Positions 12,543 to 24,300 of a DNA stretch of 64,000 bases are shown here, piece after piece; the first letter of the stretch is position 1, and every line of letters begins with the position of its first letter. This stretch comes from Antitrichia curtipendula (lineage: Eukaryota > Streptophyta > Bryopsida > Hypnales > Leucodontaceae): contig OX579637.1 of NCBI GenBank assembly GCA_951230915.1, forward strand, positions 12,214,001 to 12,278,000, given 5' to 3'. Both the position numbers and the translations under genes were made by a program. The notes beneath the pieces were generated by a model. That model saw only the letters and a program-made list of their open reading frames with translations, had not been told where the DNA came from and ran no database searches.

Positions 12543-15500
12543 ATGAACAAGGATTGGTCTTGTTGGTATGGAATCCCGTTAAATGGAAAAGTACAATGCA
12601 AGGCTTGCAACTTGATATTTGCCAAGAAGGCCGTCAGTATGTTTAGCCATTTGGGATATGCAAGCACATCGGGTAGTCGGGACAAAGGAATCAACCTTTG
12701 TATCCAAATGACATCTGAAGTTCGAGGTCTATTTATTCGTTGCAATGGAATGATTCCACAAAGAGGTATTCCACACAATGTAGATGGCAATGACACACCT
12801 ATAGCTATGGTTGTTTGCGCTATATCAATTGCAAAAAACACTGTACATTCTACCAAAGAAGACTCATGCACGACACCAGAGGAATATGTTATTGGCTCTT
12901 TCCAAGCAAACCAAAGTACACAAGCATTAGGTGAATGTGGAACTCAGCGGACATCAAGAACTAGGCTTCAAAAACAAAGCAGGCTAATGCAGAGACATAT
13001 CTTTGCTTGGGCAAACAATTTATGCTATAGGTCATAGTATGATGGTGGGGTATAGGGTTGGTGAAACTCCACTGTTTTCTTCACTGCTTCTTTGAATGCT
13101 GGATAGAAGCAAGCTTTACCAGTGAAGACCTGGAGGTCAATCTCAGTAAGCGGACATAAACTAGTATTAGGAAGTTTGAAGCTACATTGTCTATTGATGG
13201 GTGGACCTTGGTTTTGAATGGGCCATTGATAAATGCCATGCTTGTATCATCCATGAGTGAGCAATTTCTAGGATCGGTGGATATAATTGGGAAAACTAAG
13301 GATGCTCTGTATTTGGCTTCTATATTAGAGAGTTTTATAGAACAAGTGGACCCTGCAAATGTAGTGCAGGTGAGTATAGATAATGCGGTTGTAAATCCAG
13401 TAGCATAGAATTTGGTATCTCCTACCTATCCCTACATTTTTTTTCAAGGTTGCGTGGTGCATGCCTTAAATTTGTTGCTAAAAGATTGGGCAAACGAACA
13501 ATGAGTTGACGACATTGTGAAAGATTCCCAAAAATAGTCAAATTCTACAAAAAGAGGCACATGCCGCTTGCGATACTTCATAAATATTCAACACAGTACA
13601 ATTTGTTGTTGGCGGTGGAAACAAGATTTGCTTCTAATTACAACATCGTTGTACGTACGCTCAAGGTAAAAATACAATTGTAACAAACTGTGACGGACTC
13701 GTAGTAGGAGGAATACGCAAGGAAGCACTCGAGAAAATCAAAAACTCGTTTAGAATCCGAACAGATGAAGAAGACAATTCTAAGTAGTCATTTTTTATGT
13801 TGTTGTTAAAATTTTGAAGATGTGATAGCTCCAATTGTCAATGCTCTTCGTGATTTGGATGTGAGAACACCATGCGTGGGCAAGGTGTTACATATTATGA
13901 GGAAATTAGAGAAGCACGTCCTCGATTTAAATAAAAAGCCTTTTTGTTTGGTCTTAGACAAAGCCATCCCGTTGGTGAAGTCGTTCTACAAACGACGTGA
14001 TATGGTAAATACCGATTTACATTATGCAGGAATACTTTTGAATCCCTACCTTTTGGAAGATATAGAATTACCCGACGACACCGATGCCATGGCTGCATGC
14101 AAGTGCGTTCTAATCCAAATATATACACCTTTAGAGTACGCCTTTAGAGTAGGTTGTGAAGGAATTTGTAGCCTTCTTCTATAGGGAACCTCCATTCCAC
14201 AACATATTGGATCCGGGTGAACAACAATTGTCAACGCATGCTTGGTGGGATTTTGAGGGCGCGTGCGGAAAGCTCATTGCTCCAATTGCCAAGAGGATTT
14301 TGGCCCAACCGGTATCATTGTCTTCATGTAAACAAAATTGGAATAGCTACTTTTTTATTCACAACAAATATTGGAACAAGTTGAAGCCACAAAAAACACA
14401 GGATTTGGTATATGTGTATACCAATTCCAAAGTCCTCATTGCATCAAAGCAAAACAACAAGAAGAAGTGGTATGATGAGAACCTCGAGTCGGAGGATTTG
14501 GCCTTATCTTCATCGGAAGATGATGGTGGTGAATCTGGCAAAGAAGTTGATCCCCTCATGAACGATGAAGATGACCACGGCATCCACAATTTCGATGATG
14601 AACCGCTTTGAAGCTCACCTCGTTACGATGGAGACATTAGAGACGATTGTGAAGACACTTACAACTTCCCGTTGAATGAGGACAATTGCGAAAATGCTGA
14701 AGGTGGACCTTCCATAGCTAAATACTTAGATGGAACCGGATTGTTGCATAGTAAAAAATTCTAGCAGATAGGAAAGATACTCATGCAAAGGTAGTGGAGG
14801 AAAATGAGGCAATGTTTATAGATGATGAAACTTTCCAAACGGATGAAGTAATTTCAATTCTCGAGTATCCATCCATGACAACGGTAGGAGCGGAAGAAAA
14901 TGATCAATACAGTGACATGAGAGAGTGTAGAGTGAGTCCCACACAAATGTGGGCAATCAAAGTGTTGAATTAACAAGGGCATTGGCAAGTGAAAATATTG
15001 GACTTTTAGGCATTCAAAATGTCTAAGCACTTCAAATAGAGGGAAGCCAAGATCTACATGTATTGGAGTCTATGTGCCTAATGCCAAATCGTAATGCCAA
15101 AGGCATGAAGCAGCTCATGCAAGATCTCCAATTATCACCACGTAGCAGTCCTCGACATGCACTATATACAAGTGGTAGCACAAATTTCAATGGTCCTGGA
15201 GACTCACGGTTTAAAGAACTACATTTGAGCAATTTGAATAAATTGTTTACTGGTGCCAATCCAAATCCATCCGTTTCATCAGGCAACAATGATGTGGAAA
15301 CATTGGAGTCTATGTTTTGACAGCTTTTTGGCCATCCAATGCGTTCTCCGCTCAAATTGTTAAACCCTACATCGAAAGCTTTATCCGCAGAGAGGACAAA
15401 CATTCTAGGTGGTTTGCAAGGAAGACCAATGAAATCAAGCGCATTGAAACAAGTACAAAAAGGAGGGAAGATTGTACAATCTTCATCAGATAGTATGCAA

Positions 15501-15600
15501 AATTAATTCAGCGACAATGATTCCGGATGGGATACAACAGGTTATAGTAGCAGGGTTGAAGTGAAAGGAGATAGTGATTACCAGCCTTAGTCTATAAAGA
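12543..15600 (+). mobile_element. hAT-superfamily transposase pseudogene
   Basis: Segments in shifting frames carry the hAT order. First comes a BED-type zinc finger region at about 12591-12650 (VQCKACNLIF then MFSHLGY). Next is a DUF659-like catalytic region at 13176-13408 (SIDGWTLVLNGPLINAM, VSIDNAV). A middle part follows at 13822-14184 (YYAGILLNPYLL-like). The C-terminal dimerisation region is at 14210-14440 (AWWDFEGACGKL, SCKQNWNSYFFIHNK, LVYVYTN). An acidic tail (SSEDDGGESGKE) and a Ser/Asn-rich tail extend to about 15590. Frames change between 13037 and 13187, before 13822 and before 14156, so the gene is dead. Established family knowledge: hAT enzymes cut and paste DNA with 8-bp target duplications. 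Family assignment is firm; element ends are not. Confidence 0.8.
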
Positions 15601-15954
15601 TTGAAAAGATGTAGCCTTGAATGTTTAGTTGCTTGTGATAAACACATTATGTTATAGCAATTGATTGTTTGAACTTTGCATTGTAATACAAATTTCCTCC
15701 TTGATGTTGGGCATACCATCAAAATTTTGTTTTTCCAAATTCCTATTATCTCAAAAGTAGTTGGATGAATTTGTGAATGAAATCAAACTATACACATGTG
15801 ATATGTGCTAATATACTATTTCTATCCAATATCTTAGGAAATGTTGAAATCTGAAACTCCAACAATCTACTGTAATATTTTATGACAACTTTGACATTAC
15901 TTAAAAAATGAAATAGAAGAGCCTCTCTAAAATCCTATCTAATCTAAATTACCT

Positions 15955-16010
15955 ATCCGCCTTTTTGTCCGTATGCTCGTCCGCATGTCCACCCGTCGCT
16001 CTGTTCGTCT
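15955..16010. repeat. GTCCG cluster, probable right flank of hAT
   Basis: The sequence contains ATCCGCC, TGTCCG, CGTCCG and CCACCCGTC within about 55 bases, echoing 12165-12220 in the same orientation. Read with the left cluster it brackets the transposase pseudogene. Confidence 0.35.
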
Positions 16011-16139
16011 TTGTATGTTGGCCTACCCACCTAGTGGCTGCCATTCAACAGACGATGACCACTGTGTTCGTGGCATCAGTTATGGGCATTGCGTCCAAAT
16101 GTCCAAACGTTCGGTTTTTGGACGTGATTTGCTTCCGGA

Positions 16140-16310
16140 CGATCAAATTTGTCAACCCTACCCCCAAGGGATTGCCCGGAGTAGAGAGGGCACTCCAAAG
16201 TCTGCCCCAGGGTACAAAGGGTGCCCCCAAAGGGACTGCCCCAAGGCATACAAGTGGCCCCAATGGCTACCCCAGGGTAGAGAGGGTGGCTAGTAGTCTG
16301 CTTGAAGCAC
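16140..16310. repeat. Short GC-rich tandem repeat
   Basis: Degenerate units of roughly 33-36 bases repeat CCCCAAGGG, TGCCCC and GTAGAGAGGG motifs through the stretch. No protein is convincing here, although frames stay open because of composition. Confidence 0.5.
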
Positions 16311-17387
16311 ATGGGTTTAGGGTTTTCTACTCCGAGTCAAAGAAGGCGGCCCACAGTATGGCTTGGAGCTATCCTAGGCACTGAGAAGTGTGCCTTGGGA
16401 CGGAGTGGCCAACCTTTAGCAAGCCCTGAGATGGAGAGTAAATAGAAGAAGTTGGACTTAAGACGGATGGGAGTAGGAGCAACATGAAAGGATAGTCAAA
16501 CTCATGAAGGCGTTAATAATACGACAATATTGAAATTCAATTATTGTACAAAGTAATAACTGTGTCAATGACAACGCATTCATCGAGTTGACAGAGAATC
16601 CATTTCATCAAGGGATTCAGTGTCCACTAAAGTATGGACCTTTTCCAAGAACACATCTAAGCAGATACTTTGTCTTTAGTATTTGAACTACTTCGTAGTC
16701 TACCAAATCGACCTATGACATACTGCCCACGGAGGTAGACCGTTAGTATCCTCATCTTTGCCGGCTTCTTCCCAATCCAGGAAGACATGATAACCAGTAC
16801 GACATGGATGTACATGTAATCACATTTCCTTTTATTCTTATGAGTTCACCCACTTCTTGTCAGTTTGCATGCACTTTCTTCACATCAGTAATGTAATTGC
16901 CCACTAACACTGTTGATCTAAGGAATTCTGTGCCTGTTTAATCTAAAGACTGACAAGAACTGTTAAGGCAACTCTTTAGCTAGGAAGACAAAGCCTCTGC
17001 ACATAGTGATTTATTGGATACAGAATGCCGTACTTTAACGGGGTTGGTAGACAATTATACAACATAGCTGAGAATAATGCATGCCAATTGACACAGAGAG
17101 GGTGTTCGGATTTCACAATGCAAGGAGCATTGCACAAGAACCTTGACAGACTAATCTTCTAATAATGAGGCTCGGATATCATTAGAGCTTCACCTCCTAC
17201 ACTACTATGCACAACTAAAGAGTGGCAGCTCAGGTAAATGAAGATAGATAAAGGTCACCCCCGGTACAAACACGTGATGGCGCCCGCTGTTGGACAAGGG
17301 CTTCTGCACATTTGCTTTGCAGACAACTACGGGATGAATAAAGCATTGTGCCTTGTCAAATAGGGCACTGTAGGACATACTACTTGT
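16311..17387. other. Intergenic, nothing recognised
   Basis: No coding segment with believable composition, no transposon terminus and no RNA gene seen on either strand. Confidence 0.4.
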
Positions 17388-17705
17388 TAGCCCCGCAATT
17401 CTAGGCACTACAGCCCACCATGGCGGGGTCCACGGGCACACACAGGGCAACTCTGTCTACTAGCCCCGCGGGGTAGGCCCTACAACCCATAGTGGCTGCT
17501 AGATGGTCTGGCAAGTAGGGCAACCCAGTCTGCTAGCCTCACGGTGCAAGCATTGCAGCCCACAATGGCCAGCAAGCAAGTAAGGCAAGGCAGCCCTTCC
17601 TGTTAGTCACATAGAGCAAGCAGTGCAGCCTACCATGGCCAAAAAACGGGTTGGCAGAGCAGACCACCTTGCCATTTAAATAGGGCAGCCAACTTGTTAG
17701 CCTAT
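17388..17705. repeat. Tandem repeat of about 73-bp units
   Basis: Units begin at about 17388, 17460, 17531 and 17603 with (C/T)TAGCC or TTAGTC, and carry a shared TGCAGCC(C/T)AC(A/C)ATGGC core. A truncated fifth copy starts near 17696. The units are diverged (about 70-80% alike by eye) and GC-richer than their surroundings. Confidence 0.6.
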
Positions 17706-17874
17706 AATTGTGAGAAGATAATGTACGCAGATATGGTTTAATCGTCGCACTTCATATGAGCAGCATAAACTAAATAGATGTTAGTAGGGAACACAATGAT
17801 AATATAATAAACAAAATGCTACAATCAAAAGCATTCAATAGACTCTTATAAATTTGATTGGTAGCTAAAGTGCG

Positions 17875-20800
17875 GACATGGAACTATCCTCACTATCAGA
17901 AGTTTGACCGTGTGATTCTAATGCCTGATCATCTATAAAATGTAGAACCCAAGGATTCACGAATCGGGCCCTTGAAGTTGACCGTGGTTGTTCTGCAATA
18001 AAATCCTGGGATAAAGCCTTTGTATACGGAGGGAGAACAAAGGATTTTGGTGGGCTCGGGAAAAAAAGTGGATGAGCAAAAAAAGATATAGTCTTCGCGG
18101 AACTCTCTTCTTGGCCTTGCCTACAAAAATCAGTAAACAACATGTTAGAAGACCAAAAGTCAGGACAAAGAAATATATCTAAATCATGGAGCTTACAAGC
18201 CGACTTACTTACTAAACTGGAGTGTCTTATGCACATTTTGGATGACAACTTCCTGTCATCCCTATTTCCAAGGTCAAGCTCAAAGATTTCCAGCTTCACC
18301 TCAAGGACCGCAACTTTTCGGAGTTCCGGAGCAATAAGGGCATCAAAGATGTCCTTATCTTCCTCAAAAGCCAGGATATGACGTCGCTTAGAACAGCAAG
18401 CTTGGATGGTGGAACCTATGGAACAAGAAATTGACAATCAAGTATACATTCCCAAGGTAAATGTAGAATGCGGTTTAGAATATCAGTGTAAATGTTAGAA
18501 TCAAACCTGTGGCCGCCGTACAGTCAACAATGACGTCCCCTGCTATAGTCGTGGCCTCAACAGGCATCTGCATGAACTCACAACCCTTTTTCCGATGACC
18601 ACGCCAAGACACGTCACTGTTCATTGTCACATCCTCTTTAAGAACCAAATTCCAAAGGATGTCGTCCATAGCAAGGTTCACTCCCACCTTGTCCTGGGAC
18701 GAAACAAATTGAAAGGGGAAGTCTGACCTTGTCTTCGGCCCAAACTTTCTTACAAGTAGCAAGATGGAAAACCGTTGACTCTGCATTAACAATGATGTCA
18801 ATATCCCAGACACGAATGCAAAATTCATTCATATGCTTTCAAGTGAATTTAACAAAAAATTACCATTTTCTTTGGGTCGGCGACTGATGTCAAGTACAAA
18901 TGATTAATGCCAAAATATGTCTCCAATATGCAAAAACCATATTCTTGGCAGCATCCAAGAATGTAGCTTTGGTGTGTAGGAGACAACACGGGATAAATAA
19001 AGAAAAGGGCACCATTGTTATGGAAGTATTGATGCGTAAAATCAAAGACAGAAACCAAATAGTCGGACTTGAAGTCGTTCTACTTTGGGATAGGAGCAGG
19101 TACTGATGAGATAGTAGGAACGTGGGATCCCTCAGGCACATCAACAAACATGAAGTTCACAATTGCCTTTGTTCCACTGACTCCGTCAAAGAAGCGGTCC
19201 TTGTCAATAGAATGCTGCATTAAACGTAGAATTGAAGACTAAATTAGAGCATTACATTTATCATGAATTGTGAAGATCCTCTAAATATTTTAATAGCAAT
19301 GGATGTATCATGTGAGTGTAATGTTTTATATCAAAATTGATCCCAGTCTAGTTGAACAATTCAAGAATTTGCAATAAGGTGGTGAAGGAATTACCATGAC
19401 TAAGAAGGCCTCAACGTCCTGGAAGGCCTTCGATTCCATCTTAAGACCTCCCAGTGCCATGTTCAATATGCACTTGTCAATGTAAAGCATGGGATTCACA
19501 TTCTTAGCTGTTGGCGTCATTCCCTGTACCATGCGCTCCTAAGTAAGAACACTATATTCATTAAAATGAGAGTTTTCCAATGAAATGAGATTCTTTTTTC
19601 CACAATATGAGAATAGCAAGAGGCAATTGTATCATAAACAAAGAGGAATGACTTGTTTGTAACAATAAGAAAAGCAATGCAATGTCATGCAAAATAGGTT
19701 TTCTATTGAAATATTTTGATATATCATGCAGTAATTGCAATATGCAACACAATGAGTGACAAATACTCATTAAATAATGATGTATTGGACTAATACATTG
19801 CAGATTGGACATTTGAAGAAGCATTGCCTACCGTTACACTCCTAGAAGCAAAATATCTCATCTCCATAGTCTGTGTTACACACTGCAAATAAATTGCTTT
19901 AGAAGACGACGCCATGGTGACAGAACAATGAAGTGGATGCTAAGCTTCTGACCTAGATCTAAGTACAAAAATGATAGAAACAACTACCCCACAGTCTGAT
20001 TCAGCACTCTTCCTAATGGCACTTGAGACATAGCTGTTTTCTAGTGCTCCCTACAGGAGTGCTTATAGTGGAACCTAGGTTAGTTTGTCTCCATAATTTC
20101 CTTGTCCACATTCATGTCAAAGCTTGACATCCACTTCCTTCTTCCATTACAATGGCTTCCTCTTCCAAAGCTTCTATTTGCAGGACTAGCACAGACTATG
20201 AAGATTCAATACTTTGTCTATCCGGTTTGTAATATTTGAACAGGTTTGCATTGTTCTCAATCTAAATATGAGCCTTTGCGACATAATACTTCAGAACATG
20301 AAATGTATTCTTTGCTCCCTGATATGCTAGAATGGTGTCTATAATCCAAAATTAGGAGGTCCTTAATACATCCCCTTCATAAACATTTTCAAATGATAGT
20401 GAACCTCTCTTTTCGTTGTTATATCTCTCTCCTCCGTTTTTAAAAATTTTGCATCCCCGAAAGGTATACTAAAAATGTATGTAGCTGCCGTGAGCGTGAT
20501 TCATTCCAGTATTGAGTTTTTCAAAGTAACTGCACAATGCTATTTTGTACGTATAGATTTGGAACCTACAATATGAACAGATACTACATGTGTGATTTAC
20601 TCTTCAACATCTCCAAGGCCTTTCGAATTTCAGGTCATCGACTGTAACCATTATCACACTTCTTGTAATCTTGTAATGCTTGTCTCCTCTGCAGTTGTAT
20701 AAACTTTTGGTCCCATACATCCACAATTGGCAGTTTGCATCGACTTGGGGGTAATCCATCATGCATCTTTGTCTTCCACACACCGAAAGATCTCAGACGT

Positions 20801-20940
20801 TGTGTTGGCAGGGGTGGTGGATGAGAATGGCCAAGAAGTATTTTACTGCGCACTTCTTCGAACACCACTGCCTCTATGACAGGCAAGGTTGTTTTTCTCA
20901 CCACCAAAGTCATAGAGCTTTCTTTCTGGCACTCTGTCGG
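17875..20940 (-). pseudogene. DNA N4/N6-methylase-like gene (beta-class motif order), decayed
   Basis: Five exons join in phase with GT-AG introns: 19882-19832, 19538-19395, 19214-18864, 18780-18507 and 18415-18213. A last exon near 18120-17875 ends with an acidic Ser tail (SDSEDSSMSAL). Upstream coding runs lie at 20913-20600 (GHSHPPPLPTQRLRSFGVW) and 20345-20140 (YQGAKNTFHVLKYYVAKAH). Exon 19214-18864 holds VNFMFVDVPEGS at the place of the catalytic DPPY-type motif, then GALFFIYPVLSPTHQSYILG, like the strand that follows it in methylases. The next junction builds a motif I-like VIVDCTAATGSTIQAC followed by HILAFEEDKDIF. Catalytic motif before the SAM-binding motif is the beta-class order. 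DVPE is not a normal catalytic tetrad, and a TAG sits at 19082-19080, so the gene is probably inactive. It lies just downstream of the ParB-like gene on the same strand. Confidence 0.6.
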
Positions 20941-21350
20941 AGGCAGATGGCGACATTTGTGACCCCCCCACTAGAGTGGGCCGTAGAGGAGAAGGGGAGC
21001 ATGATTTGGACAAATGCAGAGTTCCACTTGGCGAACTGTCCACCACACCGTCCTCCACAGGATTTTAGTGAGAAGTCCATCGTGGAATTTGCTGTTGCAG
21101 CGGAACACAAGAAGTTCCTCGTGCTCAAGATTGCGTTTTGGATGTACTCCAAGAAGGAATCAACCGATGCTGCGCAAGTTAGACTTCTATTTCAAATTGG
21201 AGATGGCGATTTGCATACGACCTGAAACGGAAAGCCAAATGCAAAACTCATGTCAAAAGAAGCACAGTTAGAAGAACATGTCTAGAGCTCTCTGCAAAAA
21301 AAAGAGCCATTATTTTGGGATGCGTAAAGTTTAGATGAATTAGATTGAAG

Positions 21351-24300
21351 GGGTCAATTTGACCGATAGAAACCTGCAAGCATTCGAGTCAACCAAGAAA
21401 CATTATAGAAGAGGTCGACTCAACCTAGAATGTCTTAGAAAAGGTTGACCCGACCTACAATACGCATACAAGCCGTGAACTGAACATAAAGGACCCACAA
21501 ATGAGGTCGATCCGACCTAAACCTCACAAACTAAGAATGTGAAGTAATAAACACGAGCAAACTTATGATGAAGAAGCATTTCCGTTTTATTCATATGAAC
21601 AATATATTACAAAAAACTGAAGAGCAAAAAATTCATAAACTATGCACAGTTCAGGTCGACACAAGCTAAATTGCATTGCCAATGATGAAGTCCAATCCCT
21701 AGCGTGGATCTAGTATAGCTAATCTGGATTGATAAAAAAGAAAACTCGTTGGCCTATCTCAAATTCAACAACAGTCGAGCTGCTTCCATCAGTCGGTTAT
21801 ACTCTCGACGACTTCGTTCCTTGCAGAGCATCCGCCGTCCCATCTTCCCTGAGCTATTCTCCCTGAACAACTTCAATCCTTCATCTCAAGCAGCGTGAAG
21901 GCGCCTAAACCAGGGAAGGAGGATGTCCAAGAGAAACGTGTCCTTCAGACCATTTCCCCTCTTCGACCAAGTGTTAGGGAGAATGACATTCTCCGTCTTG
22001 TTCATAATGTGCTTACAAGGGTTGTCATCCACTATGATGGTATTCTCTGACGTGAAATTCCCTCGTGAGCCATTGAACAAAGTACTCAAGTTTTTAAGGA
22101 ACAGGTCCTTGTTTGTATTGGGCTCTTTGAAAGTTGTGATCTTTCCAGAACCATCCCTGCACTTCAATGTTGTGCAGGACTCTTGCCCGAGTACAAGATA
22201 GGGCATTTCTATACCATCGAAAAGATGTTTACAAACACCTTCAGTGTTGAACATTTTCATGGAGCTCCACACTAAGATGACGGCAATCTTTGCTAACTCA
22301 CTCAAGAACTGCGAGCAATTGGGCCTGACATAAACTTCTTTCTTTCCCACGATAGCGAAAACTGTGGCAAAGTGTCTGCGTGAGGATTCGCCTACGTGAC
22401 TGTACCATCCTTTGGTTTTTATTTCTTCAGACACACATAAAATCCCATTCAGGTGCAGAACAATGTTGAGCCACCTCACGGCCACCTTGGACCTCAATGG
22501 ATGTTTGACCTCATCCGACATCCCTCCACGAGAACAAGGAGAATTCAATTCCTGTTTCCAAACGGATAAATGTGCAGCCAGTTACTACCCTGAATTGACA
22601 CATTTTCGAACTCGCGCGAAATGATATAGTAAATACTAAAGACATGGCAACAAAGACAGTGCATGTATGACATACCTTCTTCTCGCGATCGGATTTAGTT
22701 GCAGCTCGAACGTCTTCCTGCACCTCGACGACGGGTTCTGCAACTTTGACTACCATGACATTGGCGTCCAAAAATGATAAGTCATCATCCACGACGTCTT
22801 CTTGTACAATAGAAGCAATCTCACGCTCTAAAATCACAGAATCTGCTTGCGTTGTAGGCACAAATTCTTCCACGGGAACGTCATCAGAAGACACAGGGAG
22901 TTGATTGTGCGACGACTAATGTTTAGGTGCAGAAGGAACAACATCAACATTAACAATGCCTACAATTCATGAATTCACAAAAAAATAATCCATAAGAATC
23001 CGATATATTAAATTTTCCAATGGTAGGCACTAGAATACATAATTTTGAAAATTTTGAAAATTTTGAACTCTGTGGTTCTGTCTATTGTAAGTTCACATTC
23101 AGAAAAATGTTTTTGCTTCATGAATATGCACAACTGAGTCCAATCTACCATTCAAATTAGCTCGAGTCGACCTGAACTATACAAACGACATCAAGTAATC
23201 AACCTGCAAGGGCATCAGCACACGGCGTCTCCACCATGCCAACTTTTGGCACATCAATGTCAGTCGCCACCTGCGAAGCACTAGCAATCGCAACGTTGAT
23301 CTCTGGAGGTGGCGGGGGGATGTTCGGCACTTGGTCTCTAGGAGGAAGAGGCTGAGGCGCGACCACAGAAGGAGCAACTGTTGGCACGCCAACAACTAGA
23401 AGAGAGACGGCGCTAGCAGACAGAGGAGGAGGCATGACAGAATTAGGAGCAGGAGGAACATTCAATGCAGACCGAATCGACTTTGCCAAACTCAACTCCC
23501 TTATATTCAATGAACCCGAGGCCTGACCCAGCAGCAACAACTAAGGAGCAACTTGGGCTAACAAAACTGCCGCGAGTGGCAGAGCACCTCTGTTGCTATT
23601 CACAATAGCGTCGTAGGTGTTGTCAATCTTCGTCGAAAGTGCCAATATACAATTCATCATGTGACCCTGTGCTAGGCGTGCATCTTCATGTTCGTTGCCC
23701 GATCCTGTAACCTCTCCATTCTGAGCTCGTTGATCTCTGCGCTCATGGCAGTCAACTCGTCATCGTGTCTCCTCCTCTTTCCCGTTACCCTCCGAGTTGT
23801 GGAGCACGGCGGCGTGCTGGACGACTGCATCGGAATGGGATGCAACTCCTCTAGTTGCCCAAACAATGCAAAGGACCCCCTAATACTGTGAGAGAGCTGC
23901 ATGGGGGTCAGCTGTACGTCCTATAGATCATCAAGGCCATGGTCGAATTCCTCTTCATCTTCATCCGAAGACAAATCTACAGGATCCCCGTGAGATGGAC
24001 CAACTTGAAAAGATGGTTTGCCTTGGAAAAATTGAGACATTGGCAAATCCTATGCCCACTTTCTTTTCTTCTTTGATGTCGCGGGTGTCGCAGGACCTCC
24101 AGCCTTCCAACGGTACACTTCTTCATCCACAAAGTACTCCTTCAGAAGGAAATCACTCTTGTCTAGTGATTTCCCAAGTTTGGCAATAGCTGTTCAGGGA
24201 TCGGACTCGTCGAAGGTACCAACAACAGAAACATCTAGATCCATCATCTGTAGCACAATCAAGACACAGTCAACTACACAGACAAACATGTTGATTGACA

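Noticed and set aside
19326..19395. SPPY tetrad resembling an amino-methylase catalytic motif
   Set aside because: It lies immediately after the GT donor of exon 19538-19395, so it is intronic in the in-phase model. The exon-encoded DVPE is the structural equivalent.
20761..21225. 154-codon plus-strand open frame
   Set aside because: It is antisense to the 5' part of the methylase-like gene. The minus-strand reading continues into spliced exons, so the plus frame is likely a shadow.
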